DNA from: Streptomyces virginiae
Lineage (GTDB): Bacteria; Actinomycetota; Actinomycetes; Streptomycetales; Streptomycetaceae
DNA length: 64,000 nt
Reading direction: 5' to 3'
Assembly: GCF_000720455.1 (NCBI RefSeq)
Contig: NZ_JOAK01000010.1
Span: 124,001 to 188,000, forward strand
The notes beneath the pieces were generated by a model. The model made no database searches. It worked only from the letters and a program-made list of their open reading frames with translations, and was not told the DNA's origin. The position numbers and the translations under genes were made by a program. The stretch's first letter is position 1, and each line of letters starts with the position of its first letter. Positions 19,105 to 27,470 of this stretch are shown in pieces.

Positions 19105-19145
19105 CCATTCGGGTGGTACGTCCCCCGGACGTACCACCCGAATGG
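19105..19145. terminator. Perfect 19-base-pair hairpin after parC
   Basis: CATTCGGGTGGTACGTCC is repeated exactly in inverse orientation after a CCC loop, extended by one more C-G pair. It lies 12 bases after the parC stop and is probably its terminator. It also sits within 60 bases of the nuclease-TerD start, on the same strand, and so insulates that gene. Confidence 0.75.
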
Positions 19146-19156
19146 TCTGGAACCTC

Positions 19157-21613
19157 CTACAGCGCGGGTCCCGCCAGCGTCGCCACGGCCGCCGGCAGGG
19201 GCGCCCCCGAGCCGTCCCGGCGCGGGTCCGTGGCCGGCAGCTCGGCCGGAGTGCCGTTCGCCGCCGCCGCGCGGACGGGCGCGCCGCCGGCCCAGGCCAG
19301 CACCAGCAGGTCCTCGCCCTTGAGGAACCGCTGGCAGCGCACGCCGCCGGTGGCGCGGCCCTTGCGCGGGTACTGGTCGAAGGGGGTCAGCTTCCCGGAC
19401 AGCAGGGAGTCGTCCAGGGTCCCGTGCGAGCCGGCCACCGTGAACACCATGGCGTCCCGGCCCGGGTCGACGGCCGAGAAGTGGATCACCTTGGCGTTCT
19501 CGGAGAGCTTGATGCCCGCCATACCGCCCGCCGGGCGGCCCTGCGGGCGCACCTGGCCGGCCGGGTAGCGCAGCAGCTGGGCGTCGTCGGTGATGAAGAC
19601 CAGGTCCTCCTCGCCCGTGCGCAGCTCGACCGCGCCGACGATCCGGTCACCGTCCTTGAGGGTGATGACCTCCAGCTCGTCCTTGTTGGCCGGGTAGTCC
19701 GGCACGACGCGCTTGACCACGCCCTGCTCGGTGCCCAGCGCCAGCCCCTGCGAGGACTCGTCCAGCGAGGTCAGGCAGATCACCTTCTCGTCGGCCTCCA
19801 GTCCGGAGAGGAACTCCGAGACCGGTGCGCCGCCCGCGAGGTTCGGCGCGGCGTGCGTGTCCGGCAGCTGCGGCAGGTCGATCACCGAGAGCCGCAGCAG
19901 CCGGCCGGTGGAGGTGACCACGCCGACGTCGGCCCGCGCGGTCGCGGCGACCTGCGAGACGATCAGGTCGTGCTTGGCCCGGGAGCCGCCCTCGTCCTGC
20001 GGCAGCGGCTCGCCGTTCGCCGTACGGGCCAGCAGGCCCGTCGAGGACAGCAGCACCCGGCACGGGTCGTCCGCGACCTCCAGCGGAACGGCCGCCACCG
20101 CGGTGCCCGCCGACTCCAGCAGGACCGTGCGGCGCTCGGTGCCGAACTTCTTCGCGACGGCCGCCAGTTCCGCGGAGACCAGCTTGCGCAGCTCGTTGTC
20201 GGACTCCAGGATCCCGGTCAGCTCGTCGATCTCGCCCGTCAGCCGGTCGCGCTCCGACTCCAGCTCCAGGCGGTCGAACTTGGTGAGCCGGCGCAGCGGG
20301 GTGTCCAGGATGTACTGGGTCTGCGTCTCGCTCAGCGAGAACCGCTCCATGAGCCGGGCCTTGGCCTGGGCGGAGTTCTCGCTGTCGCGGATGAGGCGGA
20401 TGACCTCGTCGATGTCGATCAGGGCCACGAGCAGGCCCTCGACGAGGTGCAGCCGGTTCCGGCGCTTGGTGCGGCGGAACTCGCTGCGCCGCCGGACGAC
20501 CTCGAAACGGTGGTCGAGGTAGACCTCGAGCAGTTCCTTGAGGCCGAGGGTGAGCGGCTGCCCGTCCACCAGAGCCACGTTGTTGATGCCGAAGGACTCC
20601 TCCATCGGCGTCAGCTTGTAGAGCTGCTCCAGCACGGCCTCCGGGTGGAAGCCGTTCTTGATCTCGATGACCAGGCGCAGGCCGTGGGCCCGGTCGGTGA
20701 GGTCCTTGACGTCGGCGATGCCCTGGAGCTTCTTCGAGCCGACCAGGTCCTTGATCTTCGCGATGACCTTCTCGGGGCCGACCGTGAAGGGCAGTTCGGT
20801 GACGACCAGGCCCTTGCGGCGCGCCGTCACGTTCTCCACGGCCACCGTCGCGCGGATCTTGAAGGATCCGCGGCCGTTCTCGTAGGCGTCCTTGATGCCG
20901 GAGAGCCCGACGATCCGGCCGCCCGTGGGCAGGTCGGGACCCGGCACGAAGCGCATCAGCGCCTCCAGGTCCGCGTGCGGGTGGCGGATCAGGTGGCGGG
21001 CGGCCGCGATGACCTCGCCGAGGTTGTGCGGCGGCATGTTGGTCGCCATGCCGACCGCGATCCCGGACGCGCCGTTGACCAGCAGGTTCGGGTAGGCGGC
21101 GGGCAGTGCCACCGGCTCCTGCTCCTGGCCGTCGTAGTTGGCGGTGAAGTCGACGGTGTCCTCGTCGATCGACTCCGTCATCAAGGACGTGGCGTCGGCC
21201 ATGCGGCACTCGGTGTAGCGCATCGCGGCCGGCGGGTCGTCGTTGCCGAGCGAACCGAAGTTGCCGTGGCCGTCGACGAGCGGCAGCCGCATCGAGAAGG
21301 GCTGGGCCATGCGCACGAGGGCGTCGTAGATCGACGCGTCACCGTGCGGGTGGAGCTTGCCCATCACCTCGCCGACGACGCGGGCGCACTTGACGTACCC
21401 GCGGTCGGGACGCAGACCCATCTCGTTCATCTGGTAGACGATGCGGCGGTGCACCGGCTTCATGCCGTCCCGGGCGTCGGGCAGGGCACGGGAGTAGATC
21501 ACCGAGTACGCGTACTCGAGGAAGGAGCCCTGCATTTCGTCGACGACGTCGATGTCGAGGATCTTCTCCTCGAAATCCTCCGGCGGCGGGGTCTTCGTGC
21601 TGCGGCGGGCCAT
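19157..21613 (-). CDS. parC: DNA topoisomerase IV subunit A (ParC)
   Basis: An 818-residue DNA-cleaving subunit of topoisomerase IV. The start [19 protein letters not shown] leads into the winged-helix domain. The quinolone-resistance region ([14 protein letters not shown]) shows Ser94 in the [12 protein letters not shown] segment. The catalytic tyrosine is Tyr133 in [10 protein letters not shown]. The coiled-coil gate follows (~residues 380-480), and the C-terminal beta-pinwheel has divergent blades, including [19 protein letters not shown]. Length and order match actinobacterial ParC rather than GyrA. It acts with ParE. It is divergent from the M16 peptidase genes, with about 230 bases between. 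Confidence 0.95.
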   Translation of the reverse strand: MARRSTKTPPPEDFEEKILDIDVVDEMQGSFLEYAYSVIYSRALPDARDGMKPVHRRIVYQMNEMGLRPDRGYVKCARVVGEVMGKLHPHGDASIYDALVRMAQPFSMRLPLVDGHGNFGSLGNDDPPAAMRYTECRMADATSLMTESIDEDTVDFTANYDGQEQEPVALPAAYPNLLVNGASGIAVGMATNMPPHNLGEVIAAARHLIRHPHADLEALMRFVPGPDLPTGGRIVGLSGIKDAYENGRGSFKIRATVAVENVTARRKGLVVTELPFTVGPEKVIAKIKDLVGSKKLQGIADVKDLTDRAHGLRLVIEIKNGFHPEAVLEQLYKLTPMEESFGINNVALVDGQPLTLGLKELLEVYLDHRFEVVRRRSEFRRTKRRNRLHLVEGLLVALIDIDEVIRLIRDSENSAQAKARLMERFSLSETQTQYILDTPLRRLTKFDRLELESERDRLTGEIDELTGILESDNELRKLVSAELAAVAKKFGTERRTVLLESAGTAVAAVPLEVADDPCRVLLSSTGLLARTANGEPLPQDEGGSRAKHDLIVSQVAATARADVGVVTSTGRLLRLSVIDLPQLPDTHAAPNLAGGAPVSEFLSGLEADEKVICLTSLDESSQGLALGTEQGVVKRVVPDYPANKDELEVITLKDGDRIVGAVELRTGEEDLVFITDDAQLLRYPAGQVRPQGRPAGGMAGIKLSENAKVIHFSAVDPGRDAMVFTVAGSHGTLDDSLLSGKLTPFDQYPRKGRATGGVRCQRFLKGEDLLVLAWAGGAPVRAAAANGTPAELPATDPRRDGSGAPLPAAVATLAGPAL

Positions 21614-21847
21614 CGCTGCGCGGCTCCTTAACCAAGAATGTATGTGCTGGGTGTCTGGCTGGTCTGGCGGGGTCTGGCTGGGTCCTGCCGTTGTCCGGCG
21701 GGGGTACGACGCCGACCATTGTGGCCCGAGGGACCGACAACGCCGACTCCGACCCAGGTCTGGCCCGGGAACTTATCCGGTGGCCGACGCGCTTGCATAC
21801 AGTGGCAGGTCTGACGGAAATCTCTGCATCGCGATCGAAGGGACCAC

Positions 21848-23221
21848 ATGCCCATGGGTCACACGGCCACAGCCCAGGCCGGCTCCGGCGGCCTGACAGC
21901 GACCGAGCACCGGCTGGCCAACGGCCTGCGCGTGGTGCTGTCCGAGGACCACCTGACCCCGGTCGCCGCGGTCTGCCTCTGGTACGACGTCGGCTCGCGC
22001 CACGAAGTCAAGGGGCGTACCGGCCTGGCTCACCTCTTCGAGCACCTGATGTTCCAGGGTTCGGCGAGCGTACCGGGCAACGGACACTTCGAGCTGGTCC
22101 AGGGTGCCGGCGGCTCCCTCAACGGCACCACCAGCTTCGAGCGCACCAACTACTTCGAGACGATGCCGACCCACCAGCTGGAGCTCGCGCTCTGGCTGGA
22201 GGCGGACCGGATGGGGTCGCTGCTGGCCGCCCTGGACGAAGAGTCCATGGAGAACCAGCGCGACGTCGTCAAGAACGAGCGCCGCCAGCGCTACGACAAC
22301 GTCCCGTACGGCACCGCCTTCGAGCGGCTGACGGCCCTGGCCTACCCGGAGGGCCACCCGTACCACCACACCCCGATCGGCTCCATGGCCGATCTGGACG
22401 CCGCGTCCCTGGAGGACGCGCGCACCTTCTTCCGTACGTACTACGCGCCCAACAACGCGGTGCTGTCGGTCGTCGGTGACATCGACCCCGAGCAGACGCT
22501 CGCCTGGATCGAGAAGTACTTCGGCACCATCCCCTCCCACGACGGCAAGCAGCCGCCCCGCGACGGCTCGCTGCCCGACGTCATCGGGGAGCAGCTGCGC
22601 GAGGAGATCGTCGAGGACGTCCCGGCACGCGCGCTGATGGCCGCCTACCGGCTGCCGCACGACGGCACCCGCGAGTGCGACGCCGCCGACGTGGCGCTGA
22701 CCATCCTGGGCGGCGGCGAGTCCTCGCTGCTGCACAACCGCCTGGTACGCCGCGACCAGACGGCCGTCGCCGCCGGCTTCGGCGTGCTGCGCCTGGCCGG
22801 GGCGCCGTCGATGGGCTGGCTGGACGTCAAGACCTCCAGCGGGGTCGAGATCCCCGCCATCGAGGCGGCCGTCGACGAGGAGCTCGCGCGGTTCGCCGCC
22901 GAGGGCCCGACCGCCGAGGAGATGGAGCGCGCCCAGGCGCAGCTGGAGCGCGAATGGCTGGACCGGCTGAGCACGGTGGCCGGGCGCGCCGACGAACTGT
23001 GCCGTTACGCGGTGCTGTTCGGCGACCCGCAGCTGGCGCTCACCGCCGTCCGGCGCGTCCTCGACGTCACCGCCGAGGAGGTGCAGGCCGTGGCCGCGGC
23101 CCGACTGCGGCCGGACAACCGCGTGGTGCTCGTCTACGAGCCCCTCGCGGCGGACGCGGCCGAGGGCGGAGAGGGCGAAGAGAACGCCGACAGCGACGAG
23201 AACGAGGGGGCGGAGCAGTGA
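21848..23221 (+). CDS. M16-family zinc metallopeptidase, catalytic subunit
   Basis: A 457-residue pitrilysin-type peptidase. The inverted zinc motif HxxEH appears as His62, Glu65 and His66 in GLAHLFEHLMFQG, with the third ligand Glu144 in NQRDVVKNERRQRYDN. The two homologous halves of an M16 subunit are recognisable, and the C terminus ends in an acidic low-complexity tail. It overlaps by four bases (GTGA) with a second M16 gene lacking the zinc motif. Such pairs form heterodimers, as in mitochondrial processing peptidase and in other bacteria. AGGGA five bases before the ATG supports the start. No signal peptide is visible. Confidence 0.92.
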   Translation: MPMGHTATAQAGSGGLTATEHRLANGLRVVLSEDHLTPVAAVCLWYDVGSRHEVKGRTGLAHLFEHLMFQGSASVPGNGHFELVQGAGGSLNGTTSFERTNYFETMPTHQLELALWLEADRMGSLLAALDEESMENQRDVVKNERRQRYDNVPYGTAFERLTALAYPEGHPYHHTPIGSMADLDAASLEDARTFFRTYYAPNNAVLSVVGDIDPEQTLAWIEKYFGTIPSHDGKQPPRDGSLPDVIGEQLREEIVEDVPARALMAAYRLPHDGTRECDAADVALTILGGGESSLLHNRLVRRDQTAVAAGFGVLRLAGAPSMGWLDVKTSSGVEIPAIEAAVDEELARFAAEGPTAEEMERAQAQLEREWLDRLSTVAGRADELCRYAVLFGDPQLALTAVRRVLDVTAEEVQAVAAARLRPDNRVVLVYEPLAADAAEGGEGEENADSDENEGAEQ

Positions 23222-24609
23222 GCGACACCGCAGCCGTCACGATGACCTTCCACCCGCGCCCGCAGGCCGGCGAGCCGCAGCCGTGGGCCTTCCCGGCCCC
23301 CGAGCGCGCGACGCTGTCCAACGGGCTGACCCTGCTGCGCTGCCACCGGCCGGGCCAGCAGGTCATCGCGGTCGAGATGAACCTCACCGCGCCCCTCGAC
23401 GCCGAGCCCGAGGGCCTGGACGGCGTGGCGACCATCATGGCGCGCGCCCTGTCGGAGGGCACCGACAAGCACTCCGCCGAGGAGTTCGCGGCCGAGCTGG
23501 AGCGCTGCGGAGCCACCCTCGACGCGCACGCCGACCACCCGGGCCTGCGGGTCTCCCTGGAGGTGCCCGCCTCCCGGCTGGCCAAGGCGCTGGGCCTGCT
23601 CGCCGAGGCGCTGCGCGCGCCCGCCTTCGCCGACGCCGAGGTCGACCGGCTGGTGCGCAACCGGCTCGACGAGATCCCGCACGAGCTGGCCAACCCTCAG
23701 CGCCGCGCCGCCAAGCAGCTCTCCAAGGAGCTCTTCCCGGCGTCCCTGAGGATGTCCCGGCCGCGCCAGGGCACCGAGGAGACGGTCGCCCGTATCGACT
23801 CCGCCGCCGTACGCGCCTTCTACGAGGCCCACGTACGGCCCGCCACCGCCACCGCGGTGGTCGTCGGTGACCTGACCGGCATCGACCTGGACGCCGTCCT
23901 GGCGGACACCCTGGGCGCCTGGACCGGTGGCACCGCCGAGGCGCGTCCCGTGCCGCCGGTGACCGCCGACGACACCGGCCGCGTGGTCATCGTCGACCGG
24001 CCGGGCGCGGTCCAGACGCAGCTGCTGATCGGGCGCATCGGGCCGGACCGCCACGACCGCGTCTGGGCGGCCCAGGTGCTGGGCACGTACTGCCTGGGCG
24101 GCACCCTCACCTCCCGTCTGGACAAGGTGCTGCGCGAGGAGAAGGGCTACACCTACGGCGTGCGGGCCTTCGGCCAGGTGCTGCGCTCCACCGCCGACGG
24201 CAAGGGCGCCTCCATGCTCGCCATCAGCGGCTCGGTGGACACCCCCAACACCGGACCCGCGCTGGAGGACCTCTGGAAGGTGCTGCGCACCCTCGCGGAG
24301 GGCGGTCTGACCGACGCCGAGCGCGATGTGGCCGTGCAGAACCTGGTGGGCGTGGCCCCGCTGAAGTTCGAGACGGCGGCCTCGGTCGCCGGCACCCTGG
24401 CCGACCAGGTCGAGCAGGAGCTGCCCGACGACTACCAGGCGCAGCTGTACGCGCAGTTGGCCGAGACGGGCACGGTGGAGGCCACCACGGCCGTCGTGAA
24501 GGCGTTCCCGGCGGACCGGCTGGTCACGATCCTGGTGGGCGACGCCTCGGTCATCGCGGAGCCCGTGCGGGCCCTCGGGATCGGTGAGGTCACGGTCGTC
24601 ACCAACTGA
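23218..24609 (+). CDS. M16-family peptidase, non-catalytic (regulatory) subunit
   Basis: A 463-residue partner of the preceding peptidase. It has the M16 fold (ERATLSNGLTLLRCHRPGQQ at the N terminus; EGLDGVATIMARALSEGT where the zinc site would be), but the HxxEH motif is absent. The C-terminal half retains the substrate-binding KVLREEKGYTYGVRA, with the conserved arginine-tyrosine pair. Together these mark the alpha-type subunit. Its GTG start overlaps the upstream stop, so expression is coupled. A strong terminator follows. Confidence 0.92.
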   Translation: MSDTAAVTMTFHPRPQAGEPQPWAFPAPERATLSNGLTLLRCHRPGQQVIAVEMNLTAPLDAEPEGLDGVATIMARALSEGTDKHSAEEFAAELERCGATLDAHADHPGLRVSLEVPASRLAKALGLLAEALRAPAFADAEVDRLVRNRLDEIPHELANPQRRAAKQLSKELFPASLRMSRPRQGTEETVARIDSAAVRAFYEAHVRPATATAVVVGDLTGIDLDAVLADTLGAWTGGTAEARPVPPVTADDTGRVVIVDRPGAVQTQLLIGRIGPDRHDRVWAAQVLGTYCLGGTLTSRLDKVLREEKGYTYGVRAFGQVLRSTADGKGASMLAISGSVDTPNTGPALEDLWKVLRTLAEGGLTDAERDVAVQNLVGVAPLKFETAASVAGTLADQVEQELPDDYQAQLYAQLAETGTVEATTAVVKAFPADRLVTILVGDASVIAEPVRALGIGEVTVVTN

Positions 24610-24650
24610 CGTCGCAGGCGCCCGGACGACGGGCAACTGACGCACTTTTC

Positions 24651-24686
24651 AAGGGGCTCCGGCGATTTTCCGCCGGAGCCCCTTTT
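24651..24686 (+). terminator. Intrinsic terminator after the M16 pair
   Basis: AAGGGGCTCCGGCG and its perfect complement form a 14-base-pair stem around a six-base loop, followed by TT. It has the classical GC-stem-plus-T-run form, rare in this genome. Confidence 0.85.
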
Positions 24687-24749
24687 GTCCGTTTGGTGGT
24701 GAGGTTGCTTGTATGCGGTGTGGCGTACGCAACAAAAAGGCGCGTCTGT

Positions 24750-24779
24750 TTGGCGATTGACTGATGATCCGCCTAGCGT
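24750..24779 (+). promoter_or_regulatory. Candidate promoter for the riboswitch-M23 transcript
   Basis: TTGGCG and TAGCGT are separated by 18 bases, close to the Streptomyces TTGACR/TAGRRT consensus. Transcription would start around 24786, about 45 bases before the riboswitch. The alternative TTGACT at 24757 is too close to the -10. Confidence 0.4.
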
Positions 24780-24830
24780 CATCCGTGCTGTCCGTCAGTT
24801 GTGCCCGCCGCACCCGCGGCACCGGACAGC

Positions 24831-24970
24831 GATCGCCGAGTCCCCGTCAGGCGCGAGCCTGGGGAGCCGGGGACCCACATCAGTCCCTGGGGTGAATCGG
24901 ACCCCCTCGCAAGAGGAGGCCCGTAGGAGACCTTCCTGCTCCGAACCCGTCAGCTAACCCGGTAGGCGAG
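24831..24970 (+). promoter_or_regulatory. ydaO/yuaA-type c-di-AMP riboswitch
   Basis: The leader of the M23 peptidase gene contains the conserved blocks of the ydaO class in order: GATCGCCGAG, GGGGAGCCGGGGACCCA, CCCTGGGGTGAATC, GTAGGAGACCTTCCTGC, and CCGAACCCGTCAGCTAACCC ending in GGTAGGCGA. The outer strand GATCGCCG can pair with CGGTAGGCGA to form P1. In actinobacteria this class responds to cyclic di-AMP and precedes cell-wall hydrolase genes, where ligand binding turns expression off. The same logic is expected here. Confidence 0.92.
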
Positions 24971-24995
24971 AAGGAAGGAAAGGATCAAACCCTTC

Positions 24996-25796
24996 ATGGC
25001 GTTTGGCAGTCGTCCCGCTGGTACCGGCAAGCACCGTGGTTCCAGCCGCCTGAGCAAGAAGACCGCCGGCTACGCCGGTATCGCCGCGATCGCCACCACG
25101 GGTGTGGTCGGCTCCCTCGCCGCCCCGGCCTTCGCCGCGGACAACCACAGCAGCTCCGCTCCGGAGAACGGGCTGGGTGCCGTCGTCGTCGCCGAGGACC
25201 TCGCGGGCGACATCGAGGACCAGGCCGAGGCCCAGCAGCGCGCCGCCGAGCACGCCGCCGCCAAGGCCCAGGCCGAGGCCGACGCCAAGCAGAAGGCCGC
25301 CGAGGCCAAGCGCCTCGCCGAGGCCAAGGCGAAGGCCGAGCGCGAGGCCGCCGAGCGCGCCGCCCGCGAGGAGGAGCGCAAGCGCCTCAACACCTTCGTC
25401 TCCCCGCTGGACGACTCCTACGTCAGCACGCAGTACAAGGCGGGCGGCGGCATGTGGTCCTCCGGCAGCCACACCGGCATCGACTTCCACGCCGCCTCCG
25501 GCACCTCGGTCCACGCGGTGGGCTTCGGTACCGTCGTCGAGGCCGGCTGGGGCGGTGCGTACGGCAACAACGTCGTCATCAAGCACAACGACGGCACCTT
25601 CACGCAGTACGGCCACATGTCCTCGCTGAACGTCTCCGTCGGCCAGCAGGTCACCCCGGGCCAGCAGATCGGCCTGTCGGGCTCCACCGGCAACTCCAGT
25701 GGCCCGCACCTGCACTTCGAGGCCCGCACCGGCTCGCAGTACGGCTCGGACATCGACCCGATCTCGTACCTGCGCTCGCACGGCGTCAGCCTCTGA
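24996..25796 (+). CDS. Secreted M23-family cell-wall endopeptidase
   Basis: A 266-residue exported peptidoglycan hydrolase. A long signal peptide (residues ~20-48, ending PAFAADN) is followed by an alanine/lysine/glutamate-rich helix (~65-130) that is probably a coiled coil spanning the wall. The LytM/M23 domain (~135-266) has zinc ligands His and Asp in SGSHTGIDFHAASGT and the closing histidine pair in GPHLHFEARTG, with the expected tyrosine-histidine in FTQYGHMSSL. It cleaves peptide cross-links in peptidoglycan. Expression is under a c-di-AMP riboswitch, linking wall remodelling to turgor signalling. A purine-rich ribosome site (GAAAGGA) precedes the ATG. Confidence 0.93.
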   Translation: MAFGSRPAGTGKHRGSSRLSKKTAGYAGIAAIATTGVVGSLAAPAFAADNHSSSAPENGLGAVVVAEDLAGDIEDQAEAQQRAAEHAAAKAQAEADAKQKAAEAKRLAEAKAKAEREAAERAAREEERKRLNTFVSPLDDSYVSTQYKAGGGMWSSGSHTGIDFHAASGTSVHAVGFGTVVEAGWGGAYGNNVVIKHNDGTFTQYGHMSSLNVSVGQQVTPGQQIGLSGSTGNSSGPHLHFEARTGSQYGSDIDPISYLRSHGVSL

Positions 25797-25832
25797 CCCG
25801 TTCCGCGGCTCACCGCGTACCGCGCACAGCTT

Positions 25833-25872
25833 CACGAAGACCCCGCCTCCCGAGCCGGGGTCTTCGTGTTTT
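25833..25872 (+). terminator. Intrinsic terminator after the M23 peptidase
   Basis: CACGAAGACCCCG and CGGGGTCTTCGTG form a perfect 13-base-pair stem with a ten-base loop, followed by TTTT. Confidence 0.85.
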
Positions 25873-25998
25873 CGCGTTCCGGCGCAATGTTTCGGATTTC
25901 CGTCCGTTCTCGAAATCTTGCTGTGCTGCAATAGAGTCGTTGTGTGCGCGTGGGTGCGCACGGGGGGCTGGCGGTCGGAAATAGGCGGAGGTTCGGTC

Positions 25999-26673
25999 TT
26001 GCGTATTCCTGCGCACGCGGTATGCACGGCAATTCGCGACGACATCGTCTCCGGGGTGTTCGAACCGGGCGGTCGGCTGACCGAGGAGGTGCTGGCCCGC
26101 CGGTACGGAGTCTCGCGGGTGCCGGTGCGCGAGGCGCTGCGGACCCTGGAGTCCGAGGGCTTCGTGACCACGCGCCGCCACGCCGGTGCCTGTGTGGCCG
26201 AGCCGACCGCCCAGGAGGCGGCGGACCTGCTGGAGCTGCGGATGCTGCTGGAGCCGCTGGCGGCGTCCCGGGCCGCCCGGCGCCGCACCGACGCACACCT
26301 CAAGGTGCTGCGGGGGCTGGTCAGGCTGGGTCAGGAGCGGGCCAGGCGGGGCCAGGGAGAGGACCTGCGGGCGCTCGGGGGCTGGTTCCACGAGACGCTC
26401 GCGCAGGCCTCCGGCAGCCCCGGACTGATTGCGCTGCTCACGCAGATGCGGCACAAGGTGGCGTGGATGTTCGTGGTGGAGGCGTCGGCCCGGCCCGCGG
26501 AGTCCTGGGCGGAACACGGCGCGATCGTCGACGCGGTGGCGCGCGGCGACGCCGAGCGCGCGCGGACCCTGGCCGCGATCCACACCGATCGCGCGGCCGC
26601 CGCGCACCGGCTGAGGCGGCAGCCGGTGAGCACTTCGCAACCTGCCGTAAACATGTCGGGTGGCCGGCATTAA
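25999..26673 (+). CDS. GntR-family transcriptional regulator (FCD type)
   Basis: A 224-residue regulator starting at a TTG (LRIPAHAVCTAIRDDIVSG), chosen because homologues begin MRIPAH and a GGAGG lies upstream. The winged helix-turn-helix spans residues ~5-70 (LTEEVLARRYGVSRVPVREA, then LRTLESEGFVTTRRHAGACV). The FCD domain covers ~85-205, with GGWFHETLAQASGSP and ESWAEHGAIVDAVARGDAE, which provide the usual Asp/His metal- or ligand-binding positions. The effector is unknown. The position just before ptsH is conserved in Streptomyces, which hints at a link to sugar uptake. The 5' 200 bases are relatively AT-rich. Confidence 0.88.
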   Translation: MRIPAHAVCTAIRDDIVSGVFEPGGRLTEEVLARRYGVSRVPVREALRTLESEGFVTTRRHAGACVAEPTAQEAADLLELRMLLEPLAASRAARRRTDAHLKVLRGLVRLGQERARRGQGEDLRALGGWFHETLAQASGSPGLIALLTQMRHKVAWMFVVEASARPAESWAEHGAIVDAVARGDAERARTLAAIHTDRAAAAHRLRRQPVSTSQPAVNMSGGRH

Positions 26674-26928
26674 CAGACGGCGTATACAAAGGATGGAATC
26701 GCGGGAATTCTCCGGCGCCTCATTTCTGCGCAGCGGCGGGAAATAGGTGCGGCGCGCCGCTTTCCGGGCGACCCGCATTCCCTGAATTCCGGCCGATTCC
26801 GCGAGCCGTCGCGAAGCCCGCCGGAGAACTCGCGAAGCGGTGCCCCGGCCCTGGCCCCGGACGGCGACTCCCTCGCGCGGCGGCACCGCCCCGACGGGCG
26901 GCCGGTCCGGCAGTCCGCGTGCCAACGG
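26674..26928. other. Gap between the GntR regulator and ptsH
   Basis: About 255 bases between convergent genes before the ptsH terminator. Short frames cross it, but none has conserved sequence or a ribosome site. I see no RNA gene or repeat in it. Confidence 0.4.
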
Positions 26929-26963
26929 CGAAGCCGCGGCCCCGTGATGGGGCCGCGGCTTCG
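26929..26963 (-). terminator. Hairpin terminator of ptsH
   Basis: CGAAGCCGCGGCCCC and its exact complement form a 15-base-pair stem with a GTGAT loop, about 33 bases beyond the ptsH stop. Confidence 0.8.
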
Positions 26964-26995
26964 GCGCTGGTGTTCGGTGGGGCGAACCCGAAGGG

Positions 26996-27277
26996 TCAGA
27001 CCGTCTCGGGGAGCTCTTCGAGGCCCTCGGCGACCAGCTTCGCGAGGCGGTCCAGGGCGGCCTCGGCACCCTCGGCCTCCGAGGCGAGGACGATCTCCTC
27101 GCCGCCCTGGGCGCCCAGGCCCAGCACCGCCAGCATGGAGGCGGCGTTGACGGGGTCGCCGCCGGACTTCGCGATGGTCACCGGGACGCCGGAAGCGGTC
27201 GTCGCACGGACGAAGATCGAGGCGGGACGAGCGTGCAGGCCCTCGGCCCAACCGACGTTGACGCGGCGCTCTGCCAT
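26996..27277 (-). CDS. ptsH: HPr, phosphocarrier protein of the PTS
   Basis: A 93-residue phosphocarrier that passes phosphate from enzyme I to the sugar-specific IIA proteins. His15 lies in the active-site segment EGLHARPASIFV. The regulatory serine region is NAASMLAVLGLGA (Ser47), although Streptomyces is not known to use HPr kinase in the Bacillus manner. Length and sequence are typical. AAGGG seven bases upstream supports the ATG. A DasR-type operator precedes it, so N-acetylglucosamine availability should control it. No enzyme I or II genes are nearby, which is usual in this genus. Confidence 0.95.
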   Translation of the reverse strand: MAERRVNVGWAEGLHARPASIFVRATTASGVPVTIAKSGGDPVNAASMLAVLGLGAQGGEEIVLASEAEGAEAALDRLAKLVAEGLEELPETV

Positions 27278-27300
27278 GGTGATGCCCTTCAGGTTCTTAC

Positions 27301-27316
27301 GGTTGTCTAGACCAGT
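27301..27316 (-). promoter_or_regulatory. DasR-responsive element (dre) upstream of ptsH
   Basis: Read on the ptsH strand the site is ACTGGTCTAGACAACC, against the known consensus ACTGGTCTAGACCACT: 14 matching positions including the full central GGTCTAGAC. It lies 24 bases before the start codon. DasR, a GntR repressor released by glucosamine-6-phosphate, is known to control ptsH in S. coelicolor. Confidence 0.85.
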
Positions 27317-27470
27317 CTCTCACGGCGCCCCGAATGCTCGGACCGACCCTCGGCCTGAATTCCTTGTTTTCGCCGCTGAACGAGCTTCCCCAGCTTGCAC
27401 CGGTTCATCCCGGCTTGCCTACTGCGCCGCGCGAGCGCTGTCCGGCCCGGTCCGGCCGTAAGGTATGCCC

